Shown: piece by piece, positions 26,137 through 35,868 of the stretch
Layout of the letters: each line of letters begins with the position of its first letter
How positions within the stretch are numbered: the first letter of the stretch is position 1
Assembly: GCA_047612385.1 (NCBI GenBank)
Contig: JBLGAR010000002.1
Span: 1-64,000, forward strand
Length of the DNA stretch: 64,000 bases
Source of the DNA: JBALVT01 sp047612385
GTDB lineage: Bacteria; Pseudomonadota; Gammaproteobacteria; Pseudomonadales; Halieaceae
Direction of reading: 5' to 3'
Notes under the pieces: model-generated
The model's database searches: none
The model's input: only the letters and a program-made list of their open reading frames with translations
What the model was told of the DNA's origin: nothing
Position numbers and translations under genes: made by a program

Positions 26137-29100
26137 GTGAATAAGTTTAACCTCACCTTCAGCGGCGAAATACTGCCGGGTTACGACCCGGCCAGGTCCA
26201 AGGCGACGCTTGCCGAAATTTTGGCACTGGATGACCCAACCCAGGTCGAACATTTCTTCACCGGCAACCCGGTAATCTTGTTGCGCAACCTCGATAGAAA
26301 GGCTGCGGCAGAAAGTTTCGCACAACTAAAAAAAGTGGGGGTTAATGTTGCGCTCGAAAAAATCTCCCTGGAAGACGGACCTGCAAAAAACACCCCGTCC
26401 CCCCCAGTAAGCGCAACGAAGAAAGTGCCAGAAACGGCACCTGCACCGGCCCCCAAGCCTCTCCCCGAGAATCGTGGCATGGATCGTGAGATCCGCGAGC
26501 AAAATATCGGCCGAACAGACCAAAGCTGGCCCATCAGCACCGCGGTCAATAGACCTTCAAGAGCCACTAAGCAAACGACAAAGCAAGCCACTAAAGAAGC
26601 GACAAAGCCCAAGGTCGAAACCAGCGCGCCCAGGAAACCTGCCAAAGATAGCGCACCGGCCGTAACAGAACAGGACAGCTATGAGGAGCAGCTCGCCAAA
26701 AAAGAAGCCGCTCTGAAGGAAGCCGCTGAGCGGAGAGCTTTCGCTCTACGCGAAGAAAAGCAAGCGACGGAAGCACTCGAAAAATACAGGGCTTTACTTC
26801 GGCAAGAAGAAGAGCAAACGGCGGCGGATGCGTCAGCGCTAAAAGCCCGAAAGCAACATGAAGCAGCCGAGTCAGCTCGGCTTGTCAAAGAAAAAGCAGA
26901 GCGAAAACGGCAGGAAGAAAATCGAAAAGCTCAAGTAAGGGAAGAGGAAAAACAAAAGGCGGCCGAAGAGAAAGCTCACCGAAAAGCCCAACGGGAAGCC
27001 AAATGGGAAGCTAAAACTGCAGAGGCGGCTAAAATTCGAGCCGAGCAAGTGCAGCGCAAACGTCTGGCGGAACAGCAGAAGGCGCTGGAACGCGAAGAGA
27101 AGAGGCGTCTGGCAGCGCAAAGGAAAGCTCGCCTAGCGGCGGAGCAGCAAGAAAAAGCAAGAATACTTGCGCAAAGGCGCGAACAGAAGAAGCGTGCCGA
27201 AGAGGAAGCTAAAGCAAAGCGACTGGCTAAAATTGAAGAAAAACGATGGGCGGCAGAGAAGGCCAAGCAAGCTAAAACAGCAAAGGCCGAGCAAAAGCGC
27301 AGAGAAATAGAGCTGGCGGAGGAGCTCAAAGCAGAGCAGCAGCGCAAGCATGCAGAAGAGTTCGCCAGACTAAAGGAGCAAAAAGCCGCAGAAAAAACTC
27401 GGCGCGAAGCACTAGAACGCGCATCCAGAGAAAGATCCACTCAAGAAGAACTGCGAATAGAGGCTTTGAAAGCAGAGCAGCGGCGGCTGGAGGCCGAAGA
27501 GATTGCCCGTGTGCAAGCAGAAAAAATGTATCAGCTCAAGCAACAGGATCTAGCCACAAAAACCCCTGAACGCAGGGCCAAAGTTAGACCCAGCAAACAC
27601 AACCAGACAGACATGACCCAACACGCCTTGCTGCTGGATGACGCGGATAGCGTGGAACTCAATTTAGCGCGGAAAAACCCTGTCCCAGCACCCACTGCAA
27701 ACGTTAGGTCTAATAGCAAAAAACCCAGCGAGGCCATTGAAGAGCAGGCTCGGTGCGATGCAAAATCAACAAAGACAAAAGCGCAAAGAAAGTCCGGTAC
27801 TCCAAATTTCTTCACCTTAAAACCGTTTCGTCACACCAGCGAGATTCGCCAGCGGGCTTTGCGGTCGGCACAGATCAAGCCCATCGCATTCAGCGTGTCC
27901 TTTATCGCCTCGGTGGCTCTGCTGATCCTGTGTATACGTCACGTTATCTTGCCGCCGACTCTTATCAGCACTGGTGCTAGCACTATCGCGATCAATCAAC
28001 ATTCCCAGTTGCTATTGATAGTTGGTAATCAACTACTGATGCACGATCGCGCCGGCGTGGAAACATCTTCAACAGACTTTGAAGCACTGGAAGTCACTGC
28101 AGTTTCGCCGCCGACAACATTCGCAGGAGAAAATGAACTACTGCTAAGAGCAAAGGTCAGCACTAGGGGAAAGGATTCGACTGCCTGGCAACTCTCTCGC
28201 TGCAACCTGGAGAAACCTGCCTGTGAGGCCGTGGCTTTGTCCACCGAGGTCGGTAATATCAGTGATCTGGCCATAGACCCCCGCAGCGGAACGCTCTACA
28301 TAGCCGACTCCTTATCACAGGAGATCTACAAGACAACCGCGGCAGGAGAGCTATTGGCTCGAGCACAAGCACCCGTGCCGACGAAAGCGCGAATACGACT
28401 TCATCAAGGGCTACTTTACTTGAACAGTGATGCCGCACCGGCTATCAGTGTTTTCAGACCCGATGAGCAGGCTTTCGGGGTACAGCTTGACGAGATCTTG
28501 CTCCTTCCACCACCGGCCATAAAGGCAGAGCAGTCAAAAGTCATCGATTTTGTGTGGTCCGCAGACAGTTGGTGGGTAAGCCTGTTGAATCCAGAGACAC
28601 ATTCAGCCGGTGTCTACCGATTTGACGACAAGTGGAATTTCCTGGGGCAAATCGAGCTGCAGGAAAATACCTTCCCCGATCAACTGCAAGCCTGGGCCGA
28701 CAAGACCCTTGTTCTAGATAGCAGCCAAGCTGCAATTCAGAGATTTAGCGCCTCCGGCGGCGCTGAGGTCCCACTAAATTCCCATGCCATGAGCGAGTAT
28801 CTGGACGCGCAAAGAAAATCACAGCAAACCACAGCCGCACTATGGCGTTTAAGTCTGGCCGCACTGTCTCTGATCGCGGTGGCGGGGCTGTGCGCGGGAA
28901 ATCTTCATCGTTTGAGAAACTTGGTCTACCGAGCGGGAAAAGAGCAAGGCGCAGAGCCAATTTCCGATAGGGTGAAAGAGGTGACGTGGATACCCAAGGC
29001 CCGTTCTCGCGACATGCGCTATAAACAACTAACCGTCGCTTATATCGCCTGCTGCCTACTCGCCCTGGTTACTGCGGCGACATTGGCACAGTCCGCGCTG

Positions 29101-29496
29101 TTCGTAATAGCAATAGGAATCTCCATGGCGGGACCATTGGTAGGACTTTTCCTACTCTATTCAACGCGCACTGGACATATCGGTTTACTGGGCTCTCAAC
29201 TACTGTTGGTAGACCATCAAAACTTTTACCACCTGGGCAGCGGGCCGAGAATTCTGTACCGGGAAAATTTTATTATGCTGGATGATATTTTGGTGTTTAC
29301 CGGCACGAATTTGTTGCCGGTGTTCGATTCAAAGCAACTCCTGCAGACAATACAGCCCATTGCGACAGCGGGCATCAAAGTCGATAGAAAAACGCTGCTA
29401 ATCAAGCTGCTACAGAGCGCGCATCCGATAGTAAAAGCCACTACTGCCAGTTTGAGTTGCCTGGCATTAGCGATGCTGGTTTTATTGGCTGCGTAA
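26137..29496 (+). CDS. Large multi-domain membrane protein with charged coiled coil and beta-propeller-like region (function unknown)
   Basis: 1119 residues from a GTG with AAGG 6 nt upstream. Domains as seen: residues 1-75, a small alpha/beta module (FSGEILPGYDP...VEHFFTGNPVILLRNLD) like those found at the N-terminus of some gammaproteobacterial DUF805/zinc-ribbon membrane proteins; 75-175, Pro/Thr-rich linker; 175-490, a highly charged Lys/Glu/Ala helix resembling TolA or IF-2 stalks; 583-605, membrane segment; about 620-895, NHL-like beta strands (AIDPRSGTLYIADS); 904-923, 963-982 and 986-1008, membrane segments; 1101-1119, a terminal hydrophobic helix. A coiled coil on one side of the membrane and a sensor-like propeller on the other is an inference. 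I do not recognise the whole architecture. Confidence 0.7.
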   Translation: MNKFNLTFSGEILPGYDPARSKATLAEILALDDPTQVEHFFTGNPVILLRNLDRKAAAESFAQLKKVGVNVALEKISLEDGPAKNTPSPPVSATKKVPETAPAPAPKPLPENRGMDREIREQNIGRTDQSWPISTAVNRPSRATKQTTKQATKEATKPKVETSAPRKPAKDSAPAVTEQDSYEEQLAKKEAALKEAAERRAFALREEKQATEALEKYRALLRQEEEQTAADASALKARKQHEAAESARLVKEKAERKRQEENRKAQVREEEKQKAAEEKAHRKAQREAKWEAKTAEAAKIRAEQVQRKRLAEQQKALEREEKRRLAAQRKARLAAEQQEKARILAQRREQKKRAEEEAKAKRLAKIEEKRWAAEKAKQAKTAKAEQKRREIELAEELKAEQQRKHAEEFARLKEQKAAEKTRREALERASRERSTQEELRIEALKAEQRRLEAEEIARVQAEKMYQLKQQDLATKTPERRAKVRPSKHNQTDMTQHALLLDDADSVELNLARKNPVPAPTANVRSNSKKPSEAIEEQARCDAKSTKTKAQRKSGTPNFFTLKPFRHTSEIRQRALRSAQIKPIAFSVSFIASVALLILCIRHVILPPTLISTGASTIAINQHSQLLLIVGNQLLMHDRAGVETSSTDFEALEVTAVSPPTTFAGENELLLRAKVSTRGKDSTAWQLSRCNLEKPACEAVALSTEVGNISDLAIDPRSGTLYIADSLSQEIYKTTAAGELLARAQAPVPTKARIRLHQGLLYLNSDAAPAISVFRPDEQAFGVQLDEILLLPPPAIKAEQSKVIDFVWSADSWWVSLLNPETHSAGVYRFDDKWNFLGQIELQENTFPDQLQAWADKTLVLDSSQAAIQRFSASGGAEVPLNSHAMSEYLDAQRKSQQTTAALWRLSLAALSLIAVAGLCAGNLHRLRNLVYRAGKEQGAEPISDRVKEVTWIPKARSRDMRYKQLTVAYIACCLLALVTAATLAQSALFVIAIGISMAGPLVGLFLLYSTRTGHIGLLGSQLLLVDHQNFYHLGSGPRILYRENFIMLDDILVFTGTNLLPVFDSKQLLQTIQPIATAGIKVDRKTLLIKLLQSAHPIVKATTASLSCLALAMLVLLAA

Positions 29497-29648
29497 AAGA
29501 GCGATTAACAGCCTTCGAGCCAGAATCGAAGTTTGGGCGTCCTACAGCGATATATCGAGGCAAACACAGCGTGGATTGGATATACTGAGGGCAAGGCCGA
29601 CGCGCATGCTGGCCAGGGCGAATAATACACACTCGGGCCGCCATTATA

Positions 29649-30443
29649 ATGGATAGAAAACCACTACAGGGAACAACTGAACGACCGCGTTTTAGCGTCT
29701 CTTTGTTCGTCAGCTGCCTTGCCGATCTTTTTCGACCCTCCGTGGCGTTTAACAGTATTGTGCTGCTGGAACAGGCAGGCTGCTGCGTTGCCGTTCCCAC
29801 CCAGCAAACTTGCTGCGCACAGCCTGCTTACAACTGCGGCGACTACGAGGCGGCCATACCTGTCGCTAAGCAGCTCATAGAAACCTTTGAGTCAGCAGAC
29901 TATGTGGTCGTACCCTCAGGTTCTTGCGCCGGTATGATCAGTCACCACTACCCGAAACTATTGAAGGGTCAGTGGCGCCAGCGAGCAATTGACCTATCGG
30001 CTAAAACCTATGAGCTGAGCACTTTTCTCCGCGAGGTTGCGAACTTTGACATTAGTGGAATAGATGGCTCATCGCTCCGTAAAATTGCCTACCACGACAG
30101 CTGCGCCGGATTGAGAGAACTCGGTATTGCCCAAGCGCCCCGAAAGTTACTGGAAGACCTGTGTGGTACACCGCCGACCGACCTCGCACAAGGGCAGCAG
30201 TGCTGCGGTTTTGGTGGAACTTTTTGCGCAAAAATGCCCGCTCTTGCCGACAAAATGGTAGATGATAAGATCGATGCCTTTTTGGCCTCTGGCAGTGAAA
30301 TTCTTGCCGGTGGTGACCTGGGTTGCCTGATGCACATAGCCGGTCGCGCCAAGCGCAGGGGCCAGGCGATTGAAGTGCGCCACATTGCAGAGTTACTCAC
30401 ACTCGATGTGTCCGGCGCCGCAATCGGCGAGGGAAAACCTTAA
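29649..30443 (+). CDS. lutA: Lactate utilisation protein LutA (CCG-domain Fe-S protein)
   Basis: Subunit of the LutABC L-lactate dehydrogenase complex. Two CCG cysteine-rich domains are visible: SCLADLFRP/QQTCCAQPAYN with PSGSCAGM in the first half, and HDSCAGLRELG with QQCCGFGGTFC in the second. 264 residues. The annotated ATG overlaps a TATAAT (29644-29649), so if that is the promoter the real start lies further in, but no better start was found. The gene precedes lutB. Confidence 0.92.
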   Translation: MDRKPLQGTTERPRFSVSLFVSCLADLFRPSVAFNSIVLLEQAGCCVAVPTQQTCCAQPAYNCGDYEAAIPVAKQLIETFESADYVVVPSGSCAGMISHHYPKLLKGQWRQRAIDLSAKTYELSTFLREVANFDISGIDGSSLRKIAYHDSCAGLRELGIAQAPRKLLEDLCGTPPTDLAQGQQCCGFGGTFCAKMPALADKMVDDKIDAFLASGSEILAGGDLGCLMHIAGRAKRRGQAIEVRHIAELLTLDVSGAAIGEGKP

Positions 30444-30456
30444 TGGCACACAGTCA

Positions 30457-31878
30457 GTGAACATAGACAGCGCACAGTTTCTGGAAAACGCCAATGAGGC
30501 AGTACAACAACCCGACAAGTTAAAGCGGCGCGACGGTCTAGGCATCGCGTTCTCAGCGGCCAGAGACAAGGCAGTGCTCGAATACAGTCCGTTCGAATCG
30601 CTTCGCAAGCACGTCAAAAAAATCAGAGAGCACACACTTGATAATCTGGATCACTACCTCATCCAGTTCGAACACGAAGCAGTAAAAAACGGCAGCCAGG
30701 TTCACTACGCAAGAGATGGCGACGAACTCAATAGTGTCGTGCTAGACATCTGCCAGCAACATAGCGCGCGTCGCATTGCCAAGGGCAAGTCGATGGTCAC
30801 CGAAGAAACTGAGCTGAACAAGTACTTGATTAGTGCAGGTCTGCAAGTGACCGAGACAGACCTGGGGGAGTACATCATTCAGCAGGCCGGTGAGAAGCCC
30901 AGCCATATTCTCGGCCCCGCCCTTCACAAATCCCAACAAGAAATTCGCGAACTGTTTTTCGAAAAACATGATCTCGGGGAGCGTGAACTAAAAACGCCAA
31001 AAGAGATGGTCTCGGAAGCGCGCACTGTACTGCGCAAAGACTTCCTGGAGGCCGAAGTAGGCATCATCGGTTCCAATGCACTCATTGCCGAAAATGGCTA
31101 TTCGATGCTGGTCACGAATGAGGGCAATGGTGACTTATGCGCAAACCTTCCCAAGGTTCTAGTGATTTGTACGACCTTGGATCGAGTCCTACCACGCGCT
31201 GCAGATGCCAGTGCCATGCTGCCTTTGTTGGTGCGCTCTGGCATCGGTAAAGCGGTCACCAGCTATACCAGCTTTTACAGCGGACCACGCCACGGCGAAG
31301 ATCCCGACGGCCCGCTGGAGACACACTTTGTCTTACTGGATAACAAGAGAAGCTCTATCCTGGCCAGCGATTATAAGGAAATGCTTCACTGTATACGCTG
31401 TGGCAGTTGTCTGACCCACTGCCCGGTTTACATTGGCGCCGGTGGACACGCTTATGGCTCAGTTTACCCGGGCCCCATGGGCTCGGTGTTGACCCCCCTG
31501 CTCACGTCCTTGGAAGAAAGCAATGCACTCCCAAACGCCTGCACCAGCTGCGGACGTTGCGCCGAAATCTGCCCCGCAGACATTCCACTCCCCGATTTAC
31601 TGAGGGACTTACGGCACGAGGAATCAAAGCACCAATTGTCCAGCCGCCGCTGGCGACAAGGCATTAAACTTCACGCCTGGCTGAGCAAACGTCCCGGCCT
31701 CTATCATTGGCTTAGCAATGTCGTCATCTCAATACTCGCTTTTGTGGGTCGCAAAAACGGTGTCTTGAAGAAGCTTCCCCTTGCCAGTGGCTGGACCAAC
31801 TCTCGCGATTTTCCGGCTCCGCAAGGCCCAACCTTCATGAAACAGTACAAGACACTGGAGAAAAAGCACCGTGACTGA
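30457..31878 (+). CDS. lutB: Lactate utilisation protein LutB (LUD + ferredoxin domains)
   Basis: Fe-S electron-transfer subunit of the LutABC complex, oxidising L-lactate to pyruvate. The N-terminal LUD domain (about 50-290) is followed by two 4Fe-4S motifs, CIRCGSCLTHCP and CTSCGRCAEICP, and a LutB C-terminal tail. I prefer the GTG at 30457, where DSAQFLENA gives the usual N-terminus and 473 residues; the open frame extends up to 30370 inside lutA, and the ribosome-binding site is weak, so the start is uncertain. Confidence 0.92.
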   Translation: MNIDSAQFLENANEAVQQPDKLKRRDGLGIAFSAARDKAVLEYSPFESLRKHVKKIREHTLDNLDHYLIQFEHEAVKNGSQVHYARDGDELNSVVLDICQQHSARRIAKGKSMVTEETELNKYLISAGLQVTETDLGEYIIQQAGEKPSHILGPALHKSQQEIRELFFEKHDLGERELKTPKEMVSEARTVLRKDFLEAEVGIIGSNALIAENGYSMLVTNEGNGDLCANLPKVLVICTTLDRVLPRAADASAMLPLLVRSGIGKAVTSYTSFYSGPRHGEDPDGPLETHFVLLDNKRSSILASDYKEMLHCIRCGSCLTHCPVYIGAGGHAYGSVYPGPMGSVLTPLLTSLEESNALPNACTSCGRCAEICPADIPLPDLLRDLRHEESKHQLSSRRWRQGIKLHAWLSKRPGLYHWLSNVVISILAFVGRKNGVLKKLPLASGWTNSRDFPAPQGPTFMKQYKTLEKKHRD

Positions 31879-32572
31879 TAGCGCCCGCACCGAGATTATT
31901 GCGCGCGTACGTCGTGCCACTGCGGGCAATGGCGCTGAGGTAATTGCCGCGCAGCTGAGCAGCCTGGGAGCGGCACCCATACCCGATATTCCGCAGGCTC
32001 AATTTGCGGAGTTGTTTCTAGCGAACGTACTCAGAAATCAGGGGACGGCCATCTCCGTTCGCAACAAGTCGGACGCAACTAAAACAGTGGCACAGTATCT
32101 TTATCAAAACTATCGCACCCGGAAATTGGTTGCGGGAAATGATCCGAAATTGGCCGCAATGCCTTGGCGAGATGGCGGCGTGCTACCGCGGTTTGGAGCT
32201 GCTATAGAGGGTGATCTAGCGAGCGTCAGTTACGCCCGGGCCGGCATAGTCGAAACGGGCTCTATCCTGACCTGGACTGGAAAGTCAAACCCAGCGGCCA
32301 ATAATCTACTAGTTGAGAATCACATTGTACTGGTCGACTTGGGTGACCTTGTGGCGACAATGGCCGATGCCTGGACAGAAATTGATGCTAGCCAGGAAGG
32401 ATCAAGAAGACATCGCGGGATCAATTTCGTGTCCGGGCCTTCAAGCACTGCGGACATCGATTTCCAACTCATCATGGGCGCCCATGGCCCGCGCAGTTGG
32501 CACGTGGTATTGATAGGCGATTTACCCGACGACACTCTGGACAACGCCAGAGACATTGCCGGATTGATCTAG
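31871..32572 (+). CDS. lutC: Lactate utilisation protein LutC (LUD domain)
   Basis: Third subunit of LutABC. 233 residues with a LUD domain: SYARAGIVETGSILTWTG and the C-terminal FVSGPSSTADIDFQLIMGAHGP block that defines LutC/YkgG. The GTG start overlaps the lutB stop region by 8 nt. Its 3' end lies 3 nt from the convergent YSC84 gene, leaving no room for separate terminators. Confidence 0.92.
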   Translation: MTDSARTEIIARVRRATAGNGAEVIAAQLSSLGAAPIPDIPQAQFAELFLANVLRNQGTAISVRNKSDATKTVAQYLYQNYRTRKLVAGNDPKLAAMPWRDGGVLPRFGAAIEGDLASVSYARAGIVETGSILTWTGKSNPAANNLLVENHIVLVDLGDLVATMADAWTEIDASQEGSRRHRGINFVSGPSSTADIDFQLIMGAHGPRSWHVVLIGDLPDDTLDNARDIAGLI

Positions 32573-32575
32573 GAC

Positions 32576-33148
32576 TTACGATTTCGTATAGCTATACTTT
32601 TGTCCACCCAGAACCGCCTCATACATCAAACCGCCCTTGGCGATCGTAAAAATAGCCATTCCCTTTCGATATCCCGCACTCACAGTCGAAGCATTATTGG
32701 AACCACCACTGACACCCGCCGATGCACCACCACCGGTATTGGCAGTAACCGATACACCTGCAGTAATCGCCACTGCTGTAGCCTGAGCACTGAATTCAAA
32801 ATTGCCCGACGTAAATTCATTCAAAGCGCGCTCGTCTTCAAAAAACACGATCTGGCTAAAGGCCTGTGCACCCAGTTGAAAACCAATGGTGACCTGGCTC
32901 ATGCTGGACGTTCCCAGCAAGGCGCCCTGGGCGTAAACCTGACCCTGACCATGTGCCCCCCCTAGACCGATACCGCCTTTGCCGATAGTGGGAAAAATCG
33001 CATAGCCGTAAGCGCCTTCAAAGTAAGCCGCACTCTCGCCGGCATTTTGAAAAGAGTCCATAGCTTCGCTGTACTTATCAGCCCAAGTCGGTGCAGCCAA
33101 GCCTGAGACCACTAAAAGTAGCAAAAAAATCTGAACTTTTCTAATCAT
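32576..33148 (-). CDS. YSC84/SYLF-domain lipid-binding exported protein
   Basis: 190 residues with a cleavable signal peptide (about 1-23, ending AAPTWA) and a SYLF/YSC84 domain: YGYAIFPTIGKGGIGLGGAHGQG, then GFQLGAQAFSQIVFFE. SYLF domains bind phosphoinositides in eukaryotes; the role of bacterial members is unclear. A Gly/Ala/Ser-rich segment lies at about 138-160. ATG with GGAG 8 nt upstream. It may be the last gene of the eda-gap-gap-ppc transcript (50-nt gap from ppc) or have its own promoter. Confidence 0.85.
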   Translation of the reverse strand: MIRKVQIFLLLLVVSGLAAPTWADKYSEAMDSFQNAGESAAYFEGAYGYAIFPTIGKGGIGLGGAHGQGQVYAQGALLGTSSMSQVTIGFQLGAQAFSQIVFFEDERALNEFTSGNFEFSAQATAVAITAGVSVTANTGGGASAGVSGGSNNASTVSAGYRKGMAIFTIAKGGLMYEAVLGGQKYSYTKS

Positions 33149-33198
33149 GAGAAATTCTCCAATGCAGTAAAGAGTACGATGATTGATTCGTTAACGAC

Positions 33199-35832
33199 CT
33201 AGCCGGTGTTTCGCATACCCGCAGCAACACCTGCGATGGTCACCATTATAGCCTGTTCCAACAAAGGTTGGGGGCTTTTACGATTCCGAAACAGTAGTTC
33301 CGCCTGTAAAACGTTTAGAGGATCTGTATAGATATTGCGCAGTTTTATCGATTCGCGAATCCAGGGCTGATCACCCAAAAATTCTTCGGCTCCGGTCACT
33401 TCCAGAACCACCTTTGAATCGTTAGCGAGCTGATCTCTAAGGGCAACTCCCAGGGGCCGCAGCCTTTCATCCACCAGTCGATCATCGTAGTAAGCGGACA
33501 ACTGCGCGTCAGCTTTAGAAAACACCATTTCCAGCATGGCCAATCGTGTAGCGAAAAAAGGCCAGGTCCTGACCATTTCTCGCAGAGAGTCTCCCTCACC
33601 ACTTTCCAATAATTTGCCCAATGCTGCGCCGGCACCCAGCCAGGCCGGCAACATCAAGCGATTCTGCGACCAGGCAAAAATCCAGGGGATGGCGCGCAGG
33701 CTTTCGATACCGCCACTGCCAGCACGCCGAGCGGGACGAGAACCCAGGGGCAATTTCCCCAATTCCTGCTCCGGCGTTGCACTTCGAAAATATTCTACAA
33801 AATTCTTTTCGCCTCTGACCGTCGCTCTATAGACCGTACAAGATTCCTCGGCGAGCTTATCCATTATCACCCGCCAGTCATAATGCGGGGCCGGAGGTGT
33901 CAGCAAATTAGCTTTGAAAATGGCGCTGGTATAGAGGGCCAGCGTCTTCACTGCCAATGAAGTGAGGCCCAGCTTGGCGCGTATCATCTCGCCCTGTTCG
34001 GTTACCCGAAGTCCGTGTGCGAGGGTTCCCGGTGGTTGAGATAACAGTGCCGCGTGTGCCGGCGCCCCTCCCCTGCCGATAGTACCGCCTCGACCATGAA
34101 AAAGAGTTAACTCCACGTCGTGTTCTGCGCACACTGCCAACAAGTTTTCCTGGGCCGTGTATTGCGCCCATGAGGCTGCCAACACGCCCGCATCCTTGGC
34201 GGAGTCGGAGTAACCGATCATAACCATCAGTCGACCGTTAATGTACTTGCAATAAGATTCTTCGCTTAACAGTGACTCAATCACCTGTTTCGATCTCGTC
34301 AGGTCATCGAGGGTTTCAAATAGAGGTGCTACCTGTAAATTAAAAGGACAACCGAACTCTTTCAACAACAACATGACCGACAATACATCGGAGGGCTGTC
34401 TCGCCATGGAAATAACATAGGCACCAAGGGCTTCCTCGGGCTGCGTTACCACAACCGCAAAAGTATCGAGCACTTCTTGAACCGACTCACTGGGATGCCA
34501 GGTCGCGGGAATCAGTGGACGCGGGTTGGCCAGCTCTCGTAACAAAAACGACTGCCTGGCGGGTTCGTCCCACTCCGCGTAATTACCGAGTCCAAGAAAA
34601 GGTGTTAGCTGCTCAAACACCTCGGTGTGTCTGGCGCTGTCCTGGCGAATATCATGACGCACCAGGTGCAGACCAAAACACTTAACCAGCCGCAATACAT
34701 CCAACAGCTTGCCATCGGCAATGGCATCCATTCCGCAATTTCGCATTGACTGATAGCACGCGTGCAGCGGATCCCACAGTTGATCAACGCGCTCGACTGT
34801 ATCCGAATCGAGCGGGTCCAGGCCGTCGAGTTCAGCTTCTATCGCCAGAAGTGTTCGCCTCAGCTTCTCTCTCAGTGGGCGCAGAATTGCACGGTAAGGT
34901 TCATGGGCACCACCGGCCAGAGCGCTCAACTGATCATCACAATGTGTCATCGACAGCTCATCGACCAAATGAATAACATCTCTCAAATAAAGATCAGCTG
35001 CCTTCCAGCGACTCAGTAGCATCACCTGCCGCGTGATCGTGGCCGTCACATTGGGGTTTCCATCACGATCACCACCCATCCAGGAAACAAACTTCACGGG
35101 GGCGGCCTCGATGGGCAAGCCCATATCGAAATTATCTAACAAAGTGCGATCGAGCCTGCGCAGGAACTCAGGCACAGCGCGCCATAGTGAATCTTCAACA
35201 ACGGCAAAACCCCACTTGGCCTCGTCAACCGGAGTCGGCCGTTCCTGGCGAAAATCGTAGCCGTACCAAATCTGGGCTATAAGCTCACGTAAACGATTGT
35301 GAATTTGGCGTTCTTCCCGCGGCGTTAAACCCTGCAATTCAAGCTGGCTTAGACAGCGAGAGATCTCACTGTGTTTGTGAATGAGGGTTCGTCGAGTAAT
35401 TTCAGTGGGGTGAGCAGTGAGAACCAACTCGATTTTCAAGGCGCTAAACTCTTCAGTGATCGCATCCGCACTGACGCCTCGTTCGATCAATTCCAGCACC
35501 GTAGAGGCGAGTGTTTCGGAGGCGGATAACAAAGGATCCATTTCTCTGGAAACCGTGTGGTGTTGATCCGCTATATTCGCCAGATTAAGAAACTGGCTGA
35601 ACGCGCGCGCCACAGGCACCAACTCGTCATTTTCGAGATTTCGTAAAACCTGGAGGAGATTTTCCCGGGCCTCATCGTCGCCGTCGCGCGAAGACTTGGA
35701 CAGTCCGCGAATTTGCTCTACGAGTTCGAGAAATTCTTCGCCCTGTGCATTGGCGATGGTTTCTCCCAACATACGACCCAAAAAACTCACATTACTTCTT
35801 AGCGATGAATAATCTGCTTCATCAGTTACCAC
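33199..35832 (-). CDS. ppc: Phosphoenolpyruvate carboxylase
   Basis: Anaplerotic enzyme carboxylating PEP to oxaloacetate. LTAHPTEITRRT (catalytic His), the GDRDGNPNV block and the glycine loop FHGRGGTIGRGGAP are all present, and the C-terminal RNTG tail is the usual end. A GTG at 35832 has GGGAG 7 nt upstream and gives 877 residues; the in-frame TTG at 35838 is too close to that site. Downstream of gap1 by 36 nt, probably in the HexR-controlled operon. Its product oxaloacetate is the substrate of the OadGAB pump elsewhere in the window. Confidence 0.96.
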   Translation of the reverse strand: MVTDEADYSSLRSNVSFLGRMLGETIANAQGEEFLELVEQIRGLSKSSRDGDDEARENLLQVLRNLENDELVPVARAFSQFLNLANIADQHHTVSREMDPLLSASETLASTVLELIERGVSADAITEEFSALKIELVLTAHPTEITRRTLIHKHSEISRCLSQLELQGLTPREERQIHNRLRELIAQIWYGYDFRQERPTPVDEAKWGFAVVEDSLWRAVPEFLRRLDRTLLDNFDMGLPIEAAPVKFVSWMGGDRDGNPNVTATITRQVMLLSRWKAADLYLRDVIHLVDELSMTHCDDQLSALAGGAHEPYRAILRPLREKLRRTLLAIEAELDGLDPLDSDTVERVDQLWDPLHACYQSMRNCGMDAIADGKLLDVLRLVKCFGLHLVRHDIRQDSARHTEVFEQLTPFLGLGNYAEWDEPARQSFLLRELANPRPLIPATWHPSESVQEVLDTFAVVVTQPEEALGAYVISMARQPSDVLSVMLLLKEFGCPFNLQVAPLFETLDDLTRSKQVIESLLSEESYCKYINGRLMVMIGYSDSAKDAGVLAASWAQYTAQENLLAVCAEHDVELTLFHGRGGTIGRGGAPAHAALLSQPPGTLAHGLRVTEQGEMIRAKLGLTSLAVKTLALYTSAIFKANLLTPPAPHYDWRVIMDKLAEESCTVYRATVRGEKNFVEYFRSATPEQELGKLPLGSRPARRAGSGGIESLRAIPWIFAWSQNRLMLPAWLGAGAALGKLLESGEGDSLREMVRTWPFFATRLAMLEMVFSKADAQLSAYYDDRLVDERLRPLGVALRDQLANDSKVVLEVTGAEEFLGDQPWIRESIKLRNIYTDPLNVLQAELLFRNRKSPQPLLEQAIMVTIAGVAAGMRNTG

Positions 35833-35868
35833 TTTCAATCTCCCGGGCCGTTTTTAGATATGGCTATG

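Noticed and set aside
26976..27440. Ser/Ala/Cys-rich 154-codon open frame on the minus strand (and similar ones at 26181-26645, 26872-27120)
   Set aside because: Antisense shadow of the Lys/Glu/Ala-rich coiled-coil gene; the composition is the mirror of its repetitive codons and there is no ribosome-binding site.
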